A stretch of 10,201 nt of DNA from a bacterium (GCA_030432135.1 JAUIHD010000007.1:1-10201), one strand, 5' to 3'; counted from the stretch's first letter, positions 1 to 6,778 are shown. Numbers and translations: made by a program. Notes: generated by a model from the sequence alone, not told the origin.

Positions 1-1
1 T

Positions 2-784
2 ATCCTCGCGCTTGCTGATGATAATGTAGAGAAAAATCTGCGAGAACTTCTTTCGTATCGATTCCCAATACAAAACAAAGAAACATCACTTGATGGCGCA
101 ACAATGGGAAATTTGCTCCTCACTGCGTTGACTTCAATCACTGGGAGTCTTCCACAGGCAATAAATGAAATGTGTAAATGGTACGGTGTAAAAGGAAAAG
201 TGCTTCCAGTCTCCCTTGATGATGCGCATGTTAAAGCGACACTTTCAGATGGATCTCACGTGCTTGGAGAAAAATATATCGACACACGTTCTATAGATGA
301 TGACAGGACTATTACTGATGTAGAACTTGAACCAAATGCGCATATTTTTGTTGACGCATACGAAGCGATTGTGTCGGCGGACAAAATTGTATTTTGTCCG
401 GGCGATTTATATACATCACTCATCCCAAATTTTCTTGTCGACGGGTTTCAGGAAGCGCTCCAAGAAAGTAATGCAAAAATAATTTACGTTACAAACATAA
501 TGACAAAGAAGGCAGAAACTGGTGGATTTTCTGCAAGTCAGTTTGTAAAGACGATCAAGAAATATATCGGTGAAAAAGAAATAGATATTGTAATTGTAAA
601 TAATGGGACTATTACACCTGAAATAGAAGAGTCATATAGTGAGCAGAAGTCTCACATTGTTCACTTGGACAGCGAGGAGCTTTCTAAAGAAGTTGGTGAA
701 GTTATCGAAGGTGACCTTGTAGATATCGCAGGAGGTATTGTGCGGCACGACGAAAAAATAGCGAGTCTTATAGCTGATTTATAG
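2..784 (+). CDS. yvcK: YvcK/CofD-family gluconeogenesis factor, C-terminal part (5' end outside window)
   Basis: The reading frame is open to the left edge and ends at TAG 782-784, so the window holds the last 260 residues. The ATG at 104 is internal: its codons continue a typical family segment that begins upstream. Visible landmarks are a GATMGNLLLTAL segment around 98-130, matching the family's Gly-rich GN-L-AL nucleotide/ligand loop, a CPGDLYTSLIPNFLVDG segment at about 397-445, and the ETGGFSAS motif at about 517-540. All are characteristic of the YvcK/CofD fold. Family members bind UDP-sugars (YvcK) or transfer phospholactate (CofD). YvcK proteins in Firmicutes are cytoplasmic and affect cell shape and growth on gluconeogenic carbon. 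A bacterium with no sign of F420 synthesis nearby makes YvcK the likelier assignment. Full-length YvcK is about 310-330 residues, so roughly 55-70 residues are missing. The argS start follows 20 bases after the stop. Confidence 0.88.
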   Translation: MLALADDNVEKNLRELLSYRFPIQNKETSLDGATMGNLLLTALTSITGSLPQAINEMCKWYGVKGKVLPVSLDDAHVKATLSDGSHVLGEKYIDTRSIDDDRTITDVELEPNAHIFVDAYEAIVSADKIVFCPGDLYTSLIPNFLVDGFQEALQESNAKIIYVTNIMTKKAETGGFSASQFVKTIKKYIGEKEIDIVIVNNGTITPEIEESYSEQKSHIVHLDSEELSKEVGEVIEGDLVDIAGGIVRHDEKIASLIADL

Positions 785-789
785 CTTTG

Positions 790-798
790 TGATATTAT
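790..798 (+). promoter_or_regulatory. Extended -10 promoter of argS, predicted leaderless start
   Basis: TGATATTAT matches the extended -10 form TGnTATAAT in eight of nine positions, counting n as free. The hexamer TATTAT occupies 793-798. Six bases separate it from the argS ATG at 805, so a transcription start seven bases after the hexamer falls on the A of the ATG. No convincing -35 is seen 16-18 bases upstream. GGAG at 800-803 lies one base from the ATG, too close to work as a Shine-Dalgarno site. Confidence 0.6.
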
Positions 799-804
799 CG
801 GAGC

Positions 805-2499
805 ATGCAAGAAGCCATTAGAAACTGGATACAGCAGTATATTGGAGAAGGAGATTTTGTGGTGGAGTACCCAACTAGTCTTGATTATGGTGACTATGCG
901 ATAAATCTCGCGCTTGTTAATGCTAAAAACGAAGGAAAGAATCCTCGCGAACTTGCGGAAATATACCTAGAAAAGCTTCAAGAAAATCTTTTGCCTGAAA
1001 TTGAAAAAATAGAGATTGCTGGTCCTGGTTTTATAAATGTTTTTCTCAAAAGAGATTTTTTTGTACAGACAGTTGGCGAGGTTTTGGATAAAAAAGGGGA
1101 GTTTGGAAAGAATGATTCTGTAAAAGAGAAAATAAGTTACGAATATACAAATACAAATGTATTGAAGCCGATGCACATTGGACACTTGATGGGGAACGTG
1201 ATCGGAGAATCGCTTTCGCGGCTTGCAGAATGGAATGGGGCAGAGGTGGTGCGCAATACGTACCAAGGGGATGTTGGACTTCATATTGCAAAAACAATAT
1301 GGGGTATTAGAAATTCAGAAGGAATTGTAGCAGGGAAAAATCTTTCTGAAGAAGTCGCATACATTGGAGACGCATACACCAAAGGATCAGAGGTGTATGA
1401 AGAAAGTGAAGAGGCTCAAAAAGAAATAAAAGATATAAATAAAAAAGTATATGAGGGTAATGATTCAGAAATAAATACTATAAAAGAGTGGGCGAAAGAT
1501 ATTAGCCTGCGACACTTTAGAGAACTCTATAAAATTTTAGGGACAGAGTTCGATGGTGAACTTTTTGAAAGTGAAGTCGCGGAAGGTGCGGTAAAGGTTG
1601 TTGAAGAATTTAAAGCGAAAGGGATTTTTGAAGAAAGCGATGGAGCCATTGTGTTTAATGCAGAAAAATATAATGAAGCACTGCATACGCGCGTATTTAT
1701 TACATCGCAGGGTGTACCAACATACGAAGCAAAAGACATTGCACATGCAATAAGAAAATATGAGTTATATAACTTCGATACATCGTTCATTATTACAGCG
1801 AATGAGCAGAATGAATATTTCAAAGTTGTGCTCACTGCGTTAGGACAGATACGACCAGATATTGCAGAGAAAACAAAACACCTCTCTCACGGCATGCTTA
1901 AACTCACCACGGGAAAAATGTCTTCTCGAAAAGGAAATGTCATTACAGGTGAGTCACTTATAAACGAGGCAATTGATAGTGTGAGAAAAATTGTCGCAGA
2001 AAATAAAGGGGAAGAGCAAATAAGTGAAGAAGACACAGAGAAAATTGGCGTTGCTGCAATCAAGTATTCAATCCTCAAACAGGCACCAGGTAAGGATATT
2101 ATTTTTGATATTGAAAAATCTATTTCATTTGAAGGGGATTCAGGTCCATACCTTCAGTACACTGCGGTACGAACAAAAAGTATAGAGGAGAAGGCTCGTG
2201 AAGCGGGGGTAGAAGCGAAAGCAGAAAACCCTACAGATCTAAAGCTCTACGAAGTCGAACGAGTACTTCACCGATTCCCTGAAGTCATCAACCATGCGTA
2301 CGCAGAACTTGCTCCGCAAACCGTGGTGACATACCTTATAGAACTTGCGAGTGCTTTCAATCACTTCTACGCAGAAGAAAAAATTGTTGATACGAAAGAT
2401 GTAGACAGTTCATACAAGCTTGCGCTGTCACAGGCAGTAGGGCAGGTGCTTGTAAACGGACTCAATGTGCTCGGTATGAGTATTCCACAGAAAATGTAA
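805..2499 (+). CDS. argS: Arginyl-tRNA synthetase
   Basis: This class I aminoacyl-tRNA synthetase attaches arginine to tRNA-Arg in the cytoplasm, using ATP and bound tRNA. The 564 residues match the usual ArgRS length of about 550-600. An N-terminal tRNA-binding (Arg-S additional) domain spans about residues 5-85 and includes YGDYAINLAL. The Rossmann catalytic domain follows, with a perfect HIGH at residues 124-127 within NVLKPMHIGHLMGN. A KMSSRKG signature at 371-377 takes the place of KMSKS. Many ArgRS have a degenerate second signature, whereas this one keeps a strong version. The alpha-helical DALR anticodon-binding domain occupies about 445-564 and ends in GLNVLGMSIPQKM. The start at 805 is fixed by the extended -10 element six bases before it, and the protein N-terminus is normal for the family. 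No Shine-Dalgarno site is present. A near-consensus promoter begins six bases after the stop. Confidence 0.97.
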   Translation: MQEAIRNWIQQYIGEGDFVVEYPTSLDYGDYAINLALVNAKNEGKNPRELAEIYLEKLQENLLPEIEKIEIAGPGFINVFLKRDFFVQTVGEVLDKKGEFGKNDSVKEKISYEYTNTNVLKPMHIGHLMGNVIGESLSRLAEWNGAEVVRNTYQGDVGLHIAKTIWGIRNSEGIVAGKNLSEEVAYIGDAYTKGSEVYEESEEAQKEIKDINKKVYEGNDSEINTIKEWAKDISLRHFRELYKILGTEFDGELFESEVAEGAVKVVEEFKAKGIFEESDGAIVFNAEKYNEALHTRVFITSQGVPTYEAKDIAHAIRKYELYNFDTSFIITANEQNEYFKVVLTALGQIRPDIAEKTKHLSHGMLKLTTGKMSSRKGNVITGESLINEAIDSVRKIVAENKGEEQISEEDTEKIGVAAIKYSILKQAPGKDIIFDIEKSISFEGDSGPYLQYTAVRTKSIEEKAREAGVEAKAENPTDLKLYEVERVLHRFPEVINHAYAELAPQTVVTYLIELASAFNHFYAEEKIVDTKDVDSSYKLALSQAVGQVLVNGLNVLGMSIPQKM

Positions 2500-2504
2500 A
2501 ACTC

Positions 2505-2533
2505 TTGACAAGAAAAACAAGGAGGAGTATATT
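2505..2533 (+). promoter_or_regulatory. Near-consensus sigma-70-type promoter upstream of the leader RNA
   Basis: TTGACA at 2505-2510 is a perfect -35 hexamer. A 17-base spacer separates it from TATATT at 2528-2533, which matches TATAAT in five of six positions. The predicted transcription start is near 2539-2541. It is the strongest promoter by sequence in the window and the only one with a perfect -35. The spacer contains AAGGAGG (2519-2525), which looks like a Shine-Dalgarno site but lies upstream of the predicted transcript start. Confidence 0.8.
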
Positions 2534-2538
2534 CGAAA

Positions 2539-2586
2539 GTGGAGAGATCAGAAATCGTACGTGTCTTGCCCATAATTTCCGCCTAA
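2539..2586 (+). CDS. Possible 15-codon leader peptide upstream of ileS
   Basis: A GTG at 2539 opens a frame that ends at TAA 2584-2586 and would encode MERSEIVRVLPIISA. Six of 15 residues are Ile, Val or Leu, including adjacent Ile codons ATA-ATT at 2572-2577. The GTG lies five bases after the -10 hexamer, so the transcript would begin on or beside it, like the leaderless starts of other genes here. The codons overlap the 5' arms of both alternative long-range helices (2555-2568). A downstream terminator and then ileS complete the layout of a leader-peptide attenuator. Against this, the peptide is short enough to arise by chance, its branched-chain enrichment is modest, and ileS appears to have its own promoter after the terminator. 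Confidence 0.28.
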   Translation: MERSEIVRVLPIISA

Positions 2587-2656
2587 GCCCTGCCCGCCTA
2601 AAAAGCGCCGGGGAACAGCACCGCCTAGGGCACTTCCGTACGACAAGATCACGCCA

Positions 2657-2694
2657 GGGGCCCGTCGTGTAGACGACGGGCCTTCTTTGATTTT
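2657..2694 (+). terminator. Rho-independent terminator of the leader RNA
   Basis: A perfect 10-bp GC-rich stem pairs GGCCCGTCGT (2659-2668) with ACGACGGGCC (2673-2682) across a GTAG loop. Two G-U pairs could extend it at the base (2657-2658 with 2683-2684). The tail is TTCTTTGATTTT (2683-2694), uridine-rich but interrupted. It lies downstream of the leader RNA and 43 bases before the ileS ATG, so it ends the leader transcript or is the switchable element of an attenuator. Confidence 0.85.
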
Positions 2695-2702
2695 CAATAT
2701 TT

Positions 2703-2730
2703 TTGAATAAAGAGTGAGAAATGCTATATT
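2703..2730 (+). promoter_or_regulatory. Promoter of ileS, predicted leaderless start
   Basis: TGCTATATT (2722-2730) is an extended -10 with hexamer TATATT at 2725-2730. A partial -35, TTGAAT (2703-2708), sits 16 bases upstream of the hexamer. The ileS ATG lies at 2738, seven bases after the hexamer, so transcription should begin at or one base before the start codon. No Shine-Dalgarno site lies in between. The element follows the terminator, so ileS can be expressed independently of the leader RNA. Confidence 0.6.
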
Positions 2731-2737
2731 TTTCCTT

Positions 2738-5700
2738 ATGGATAGCGAAGTAGAGAAAAGCCGATTAGCGAAAAGAGAGGAGGAAATACTCGATTTTTGG
2801 GATATAAAAGATGTTTTTAATAAAAGTCTTGAGAAGGAATCACCTAAGGGTGAGTTTGTATTCTATGAAGGACCACCGACTGCAAATGGTAAACCAGGCA
2901 TTCACCATCTTGAAGCTCGGTCTTTTAAAGATATTATGCTTCGGTATAAAACGATGCAGGGATATCATGTACGCCGAAAAGGAGGTTGGGATACGCATGG
3001 GCTTCCTGTTGAACTCCAGGTAGAAAAAGCACTTGGCCTTTCTTCAAAGAAAGAGATCGAAGCCTACGGCATTTCTGAGTTTAATAAAAAATGTAAAGAA
3101 AGCGTTTGGGAGTATGTCGACCTCTGGGAGCGGTTTACTAAACGTATCGGATATTGGGTTGATCATAAAGATCCGTACATTACCTACGACACTGCATACA
3201 TAGAGTCTGTATGGAATATAGTTAAAAAAGTTTCTGACCAAGGGCTTCTCTACAAAGACTACAAAGTGGTCCCATGGTGTCCACGCTGTGGCACTGCGCT
3301 TTCGTCTCACGAGCTTGCGCAAGGATATGCGGATGTGAAAGAACTTTCTGTCTATGCAAAGTTTGAACTTGTCGAGGAACCAGGAACGTATCTGCTTGCA
3401 TGGACAACAACTCCGTGGACCCTTCCAGGGAACGTCGCACTTGCAGTAGGGGAGAATATTGAATATGTAAAAGTGAAAGTCGGTGACGAGCAATTTATCT
3501 TAGCCAAAGAAAAACTTTCTCTTATTGAAGAAGAATATACAGTTGTCGATGAACAGATTTCTGGTGCACGACTTGTTGGAAAGGAATATAAACCCCTCTA
3601 CGATTTTCTCTGTCACGAAGGAATGATACAAGGTATCGACAATGCGTTTAAAGTTTATCCAGCAAATTTTGTAAATACAGAAGATGGAACAGGAATTGTG
3701 CATACTGCTGTTATGTATGGGCAAGAAGACTTCGAGCTTGGCACAGAGGTCGGCCTTCCAAAAGTGCATGTAGTAAAAGATGATGGACACTATATAGACA
3801 GGCTCGGTTTCCTTGCAGGGCGATTTGTAAAAGACGAAGAAACTGCGGTGGAGATTATCAAAGACTTGGCGCATCGAGGACTACTTTTCAAAAAAGAAAA
3901 GTATGAACATTCATATCCGCACTGTTGGCGATGTAAAACTCCACTTATCTACTTTGCGCGTGATTCGTGGTACATTCGCATGTCTGAATTGCGCCCACAG
4001 CTTGTCGCAGAAAATGAGACAATCAACTGGGAACCAGCTCACATAAAGCAGGGACGTTTTGGGGAGTGGTTAAAAGAAGTAAAAGATTGGGCCGTTTCTC
4101 GTGAGAGATATTGGGGTACACCGATGCCACTCTGGCAGAAGGTTACAACTGGGTCGCTTGTTGCCATTGGTTCTTTAAATGAACTACGTAGTTACGCGGT
4201 GTCTTCAGGAAACAATTATATGGTTATGCGGCACGGAGAGGCTGAACATAACGTAGCGGGCGTGGTGAGTAGTAAAAACAAAAAAGTACGTCTGACTGAA
4301 ACAGGAGAAGCACAAGCACAAGCACGCGCTGAAGAACTTAGAGATTCAAACATTCAAGTCATTATTACCTCGCCATACGCCCGGTGTAAAGAAACTGCAG
4401 ATATCCTACGGAAGGAGCTTGATATCGACTCAGACAATTTCATTGTGGACGACCGATTAGGAGAATTACACGCAGGAGATTTTGACGGAGCCCCTATTGA
4501 CGAGTACCACAGCAATTTTAAAAATACCGAAGAGAGATTCACAAAAGAAGTCGGTGGAGGAGAGACGCTTAAAGATCTTCATAAACGTGTTGCGCAATTT
4601 ATGTATGAAATTGATGGAGAATATAAAAATAAAAATATATTGATTGTTAGTCATCAGGCAGTGATTACTGCGCTCCATACACTTTCAAAGGCGCGCAATT
4701 TAAAAGAAATGGTGGAGATTAAAGAGGATATGTCGTATCACCCAGATGTATCAGAAGTTAGAGAACTTGATTTCTGGCGGGCGCCACGAAATGAAGAATG
4801 GGAAATTGATGTTCATAAACCTTACATAGATGACATTCAACTTGTCGATAGAGATGGCGAACAACTTATCCGTGTTCACGAAGTGCTCGACGTCTGGTTT
4901 GACTCAGGTGCTATGCCATTTGCGCAGGATCACTATCCATTCAAAAACGAAGCGTGGATTGATGGTCCAGGATATCCTGCGGATTATATTACAGAGGCGA
5001 TAGACCAAACGCGTGGGTGGTTTTATACACTTCATGCAGTCGGCGCGCTTATGGGGCGGGGTAAAGCGTACAAAAATGTTATTTGTCTCGGGCACATTCT
5101 TGATGAGCACGGAAAGAAGATGAGTAAATCAGTGGGTAACATCATTGATCCATGGGAAATGACACATAAGTATGGAGTCGACCCTCTACGTTTTTGGATG
5201 TACACCGTGAATCAGCCAGGGGATTCAAAAAATTTTGATGAAAAGACAGTCGACGAAATTGTTAAAAAAGTTTTCAATCTTATCTCAAACACATATACAT
5301 TCTATGAACTCAATGCGCATGACAGTGTTGTAGCTCATAACCAAAGTAGTCATGTGCTCGATAGGTGGATTTTGTCACGACTCCATACTCTGATTGGAGA
5401 AGGAGAAAAGAATCTCGATAGATATAAAATTTTTGAAGCGTGTCGAGCAATTCGTGATTTTGCGAACGATCTTTCAACGTGGTACATCAGACGTTCTCGG
5501 GATAGATTTAAGTCTGAAGATACGGAAGACAAAGAAAATGCACTTGCGACTACTCGATTTGTGTTGAGAGAGCTTTCAAAGTATATGGCTCCGTTTACGC
5601 CTTTCTTTGCAGAAGATTTGTACCAAAAGGTAAGAAAAGATTCTGAACCCGAAAGTGTACACCTAGAATCATGGCCAACAAGTGGTGAAGTAGATACACA

Positions 5701-6169
5701 ACTTATGCAGAATATGGAGCAGGTGCGCAGTATTGTGAGTGAAGCACTTCGTCTGCGGTCTGAGAAAAACATGAAAGTTCGCCAACCACTTGCATCTCTT
5801 TCAATCACTGAAAATCTCTCAGAAGCATTTCTCTCTCTTATAAAAGACGAGGTGAATGTAAAACAAGTGATGGTCGGCGCATCTCAGATGATACTTGATA
5901 CAAACCTCACGCCAGAACTTATTGAGGAAGGAAAAGTTCGAGATTTGATTAGATATATTCAGGAAGCTCGAAAGAAACATGATTTTGTTGCTGAAGATCA
6001 TGCGCGGATGAATATTGATACAGACCAAATAGTGTATGCGCTCATAGAAAAATACAAAGTGCTTATCGCAGCAGAAGCAAATATTCACGAAGTAGTTCGT
6101 GGAGGTGCTACGGGGGAGCCGGTAAAAGTGGGGGACAGTAGTGTAACTATTTCGCTTTCACGTTTGTAA
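2738..6169 (+). CDS. ileS: Isoleucyl-tRNA synthetase with inserted histidine-phosphatase domain
   Basis: This class I synthetase charges tRNA-Ile and edits misactivated valine. It has 1143 residues from ATG 2738, against about 1040 for relatives such as the Thermus enzyme, and the surplus is an inserted domain. Order: catalytic N-part with PPTANGKPGIHH (the HIGH position reads GIHH, residues 54-57, a form I recall from other IleRS of this type), zinc cysteines C181/C184 and C396/C399, CP1 editing domain with WTTTPWTLPGN at 222-232 and GTGIVHTA at 317-324, inserted phosphatase at about 490-682, remaining catalytic core with DVWFDSGAMPFAQ and KMSKS at 794-798, helical anticodon-binding domain, and a C-terminal domain. 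A GTG 24 bases upstream (2714) is in frame, but the -10 element lies between it and 2738, so 2738 is preferred. Three bases separate the stop from recO. Confidence 0.96.
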   Translation: MDSEVEKSRLAKREEEILDFWDIKDVFNKSLEKESPKGEFVFYEGPPTANGKPGIHHLEARSFKDIMLRYKTMQGYHVRRKGGWDTHGLPVELQVEKALGLSSKKEIEAYGISEFNKKCKESVWEYVDLWERFTKRIGYWVDHKDPYITYDTAYIESVWNIVKKVSDQGLLYKDYKVVPWCPRCGTALSSHELAQGYADVKELSVYAKFELVEEPGTYLLAWTTTPWTLPGNVALAVGENIEYVKVKVGDEQFILAKEKLSLIEEEYTVVDEQISGARLVGKEYKPLYDFLCHEGMIQGIDNAFKVYPANFVNTEDGTGIVHTAVMYGQEDFELGTEVGLPKVHVVKDDGHYIDRLGFLAGRFVKDEETAVEIIKDLAHRGLLFKKEKYEHSYPHCWRCKTPLIYFARDSWYIRMSELRPQLVAENETINWEPAHIKQGRFGEWLKEVKDWAVSRERYWGTPMPLWQKVTTGSLVAIGSLNELRSYAVSSGNNYMVMRHGEAEHNVAGVVSSKNKKVRLTETGEAQAQARAEELRDSNIQVIITSPYARCKETADILRKELDIDSDNFIVDDRLGELHAGDFDGAPIDEYHSNFKNTEERFTKEVGGGETLKDLHKRVAQFMYEIDGEYKNKNILIVSHQAVITALHTLSKARNLKEMVEIKEDMSYHPDVSEVRELDFWRAPRNEEWEIDVHKPYIDDIQLVDRDGEQLIRVHEVLDVWFDSGAMPFAQDHYPFKNEAWIDGPGYPADYITEAIDQTRGWFYTLHAVGALMGRGKAYKNVICLGHILDEHGKKMSKSVGNIIDPWEMTHKYGVDPLRFWMYTVNQPGDSKNFDEKTVDEIVKKVFNLISNTYTFYELNAHDSVVAHNQSSHVLDRWILSRLHTLIGEGEKNLDRYKIFEACRAIRDFANDLSTWYIRRSRDRFKSEDTEDKENALATTRFVLRELSKYMAPFTPFFAEDLYQKVRKDSEPESVHLESWPTSGEVDTQLMQNMEQVRSIVSEALRLRSEKNMKVRQPLASLSITENLSEAFLSLIKDEVNVKQVMVGASQMILDTNLTPELIEEGKVRDLIRYIQEARKKHDFVAEDHARMNIDTDQIVYALIEKYKVLIAAEANIHEVVRGGATGEPVKVGDSSVTISLSRL
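4205..4780 (+). other. Histidine phosphatase (phosphoglycerate mutase-like) domain inserted in IleRS
   Basis: Residues about 490-682 of IleRS form a complete branch-1-like histidine phosphatase domain, in frame. The RHGE motif (R498, H499) supplies the phospho-accepting histidine. SPYARCKETA carries the second arginine (R549), RLGELHAGDFDG the acid residue (E576), GGGETLKDLHKRV the usual pre-helix segment, and LIVSHQAVI the second histidine (H639). Every canonical catalytic position is kept, so an active phosphatase is likely. It begins after the IGSLNELR segment that follows RYWGTPMPLWQ and ends before WEIDVHKPYIDDI. In standard IleRS these are joined by a short linker. The substrate is unknown. 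A phosphorylated nucleotide, a tRNA end or a small metabolite can be imagined, but nothing in the sequence decides between them. Confidence 0.92.
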
Positions 6170-6172
6170 AAC

Positions 6173-6760
6173 ATGTATCACACGTACACAACAGACGCAG
6201 TCGTGCTTCAAAGTGAATCTTTGGGGGACGCACATAGGAAACTGTTACTCTTTACAAGAGAGTTTGGTCTTATATATGTACGTGTGCAAAGTGTACGGGG
6301 GCATCTTTCAAAATTACGTCCACTGACTCAAGTATTTTCTCGTGGAGTGTTTACTTTGGTACGAGGCAAGTATGGGTGGCGATTGATAAATGTCATCGGG
6401 GACGAAAACTATTTTTATGAAACGAAGGGGGATGAGACACGACTTGTCCTTGCTCGAGCCCAAATACTTATTAGAAAATTTGTTGGTATTGATGAGGCAC
6501 AACAAGAGATTTTTGATATTTTTGTAAAAGCTATGGGTATGTTACCGCAGTCACACAACACCGAGGCGCACATTATTGAGTCGCTTATGACGTGTCGTGT
6601 TTTGAAACTGCTCGGGTTTCTCACTGATGAAGGATTTCCAGAAGAAATTATCAGTCCGTACACTGATTTTTCAAATGAGCTCATTCTCAGAACCGCGCCT
6701 TATAAAAAGCGTATAAATAGCAGAATTAACAGTGCTCTTCGCGAAAGTGGGTTGAATTAA
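6173..6760 (+). CDS. recO: DNA repair protein RecO, short form
   Basis: RecO helps RecR load RecA onto SSB-coated single-stranded DNA in the RecF pathway of recombinational repair. The N-terminus (residues 1-78) fits the RecO OB-fold, with TTDAVVLQSESLGDAHRKLLLFTREFG followed by a basic VRGHLSKLRPL segment. A helical part covers about 85-195. At 195 residues it is shorter than the 240-260 typical of model bacteria. It has a single cysteine (in MTCRVLK), so the four-cysteine zinc finger of many RecO proteins is absent. The ending ALRESGLN resembles a natural C-terminus, so this is a compact form and not a broken gene. The ATG follows the ileS stop by three bases (AAC) with no Shine-Dalgarno site or -10 element, so co-transcription and coupled translation with ileS are likely. 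The stop codon lies just before the next promoter. Confidence 0.85.
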   Translation: MYHTYTTDAVVLQSESLGDAHRKLLLFTREFGLIYVRVQSVRGHLSKLRPLTQVFSRGVFTLVRGKYGWRLINVIGDENYFYETKGDETRLVLARAQILIRKFVGIDEAQQEIFDIFVKAMGMLPQSHNTEAHIIESLMTCRVLKLLGFLTDEGFPEEIISPYTDFSNELILRTAPYKKRINSRINSALRESGLN

Positions 6761-6761
6761 G

Positions 6762-6770
6762 TGATATAAT
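6762..6770 (+). promoter_or_regulatory. Extended -10 promoter of the 635-aa surface protein gene
   Basis: TGATATAAT is a perfect extended -10 with consensus hexamer TATAAT at 6765-6770. It begins two bases after the recO stop. Eight bases separate it from ATG 6779, so the predicted start lies zero to two bases before the ATG. No -35 of quality is seen 16-18 bases upstream and no Shine-Dalgarno site is present (the spacer is TTACCCCG). Confidence 0.68.
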
Positions 6771-6778
6771 TTACCCCG

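Larger units (their letters stand above)
2539..2694 (+). ncRNA. Structured RNA between argS and ileS: free sRNA or cis-acting leader of ileS
   Basis: A transcript of about 150 nt is bounded by the promoter at 2505-2533 and the terminator at 2657-2694. From 2579 to 2682, 70 of 104 bases are G or C, far above the neighbouring genes, which is a common mark of structured RNA in AT-richer genomes. Pairings seen: TCGTACG 2555-2561 with CGTACGA 2637-2643, flanked by GATC 2546-2549 with GATC 2647-2650. Inside this, GCCCTG 2587-2592 pairs with TAGGGC 2626-2631. A competing helix joins CGTGTCTTG 2560-2568 with 2644-2653, with one bulged base. The heptamer CCGCCTA occurs three times (2579, 2594, 2621). 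I could not match it to 6S, SRP, tmRNA, RNase P or a T-box. It could be an independent small RNA or an attenuator for ileS. Confidence 0.6.

Noticed and set aside
104..784. ATG 104 as the true start of the YvcK-like gene
   Set aside because: The frame is open upstream to the window edge and encodes family-like sequence, and the conserved Gly-rich loop spans this methionine.
2519..2527. AAGGAGGAG as a perfect Shine-Dalgarno site
   Set aside because: It lies in the spacer between the -35 and -10 hexamers, upstream of the predicted transcript start, and is 11-13 bases from the nearest candidate start (GTG 2539). It could act only on readthrough transcripts from argS.
2539..2694. SRP, 6S, tmRNA or RNase P RNA
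   Set aside because: GGGGAACAGCA faintly resembles the SRP GGAAGG-AGCAG region, but the closing GG after the GGAA loop and the GTCAGG partner are missing. No hallmark of tmRNA or RNase P is seen, and I cannot form the long closed 6S hairpin.
2714..2737. Upstream in-frame GTG as the ileS start, adding eight residues
   Set aside because: The extended -10 (2722-2730) lies inside this added segment, so the main transcript would lack the GTG. No ribosome site precedes it and ATG 2738 gives a normal N-terminus.
2541..2737. T-box riboswitch for ileS
   Set aside because: A CACCGCC stretch near 2620 recalls the T-box, but the conserved AGGGTGGNACCGCG sequence, its pairing overlap with the terminator and a recognisable Stem I are absent, and the region is short for a T-box.
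2897..2908. Degenerate HIGH motif (GIHH) as a sign of an inactive IleRS
   Set aside because: The same GIHH form occurs, from memory, in IleRS of this type from other bacteria, and KMSKS, the editing motifs and the first zinc site are intact.
4307..4326. Short tandem repeat of CAAGCA
   Set aside because: It encodes an Ala/Gln-rich helix (EAQAQARAEE) in the phosphatase domain, a normal low-complexity stretch with only about three units.
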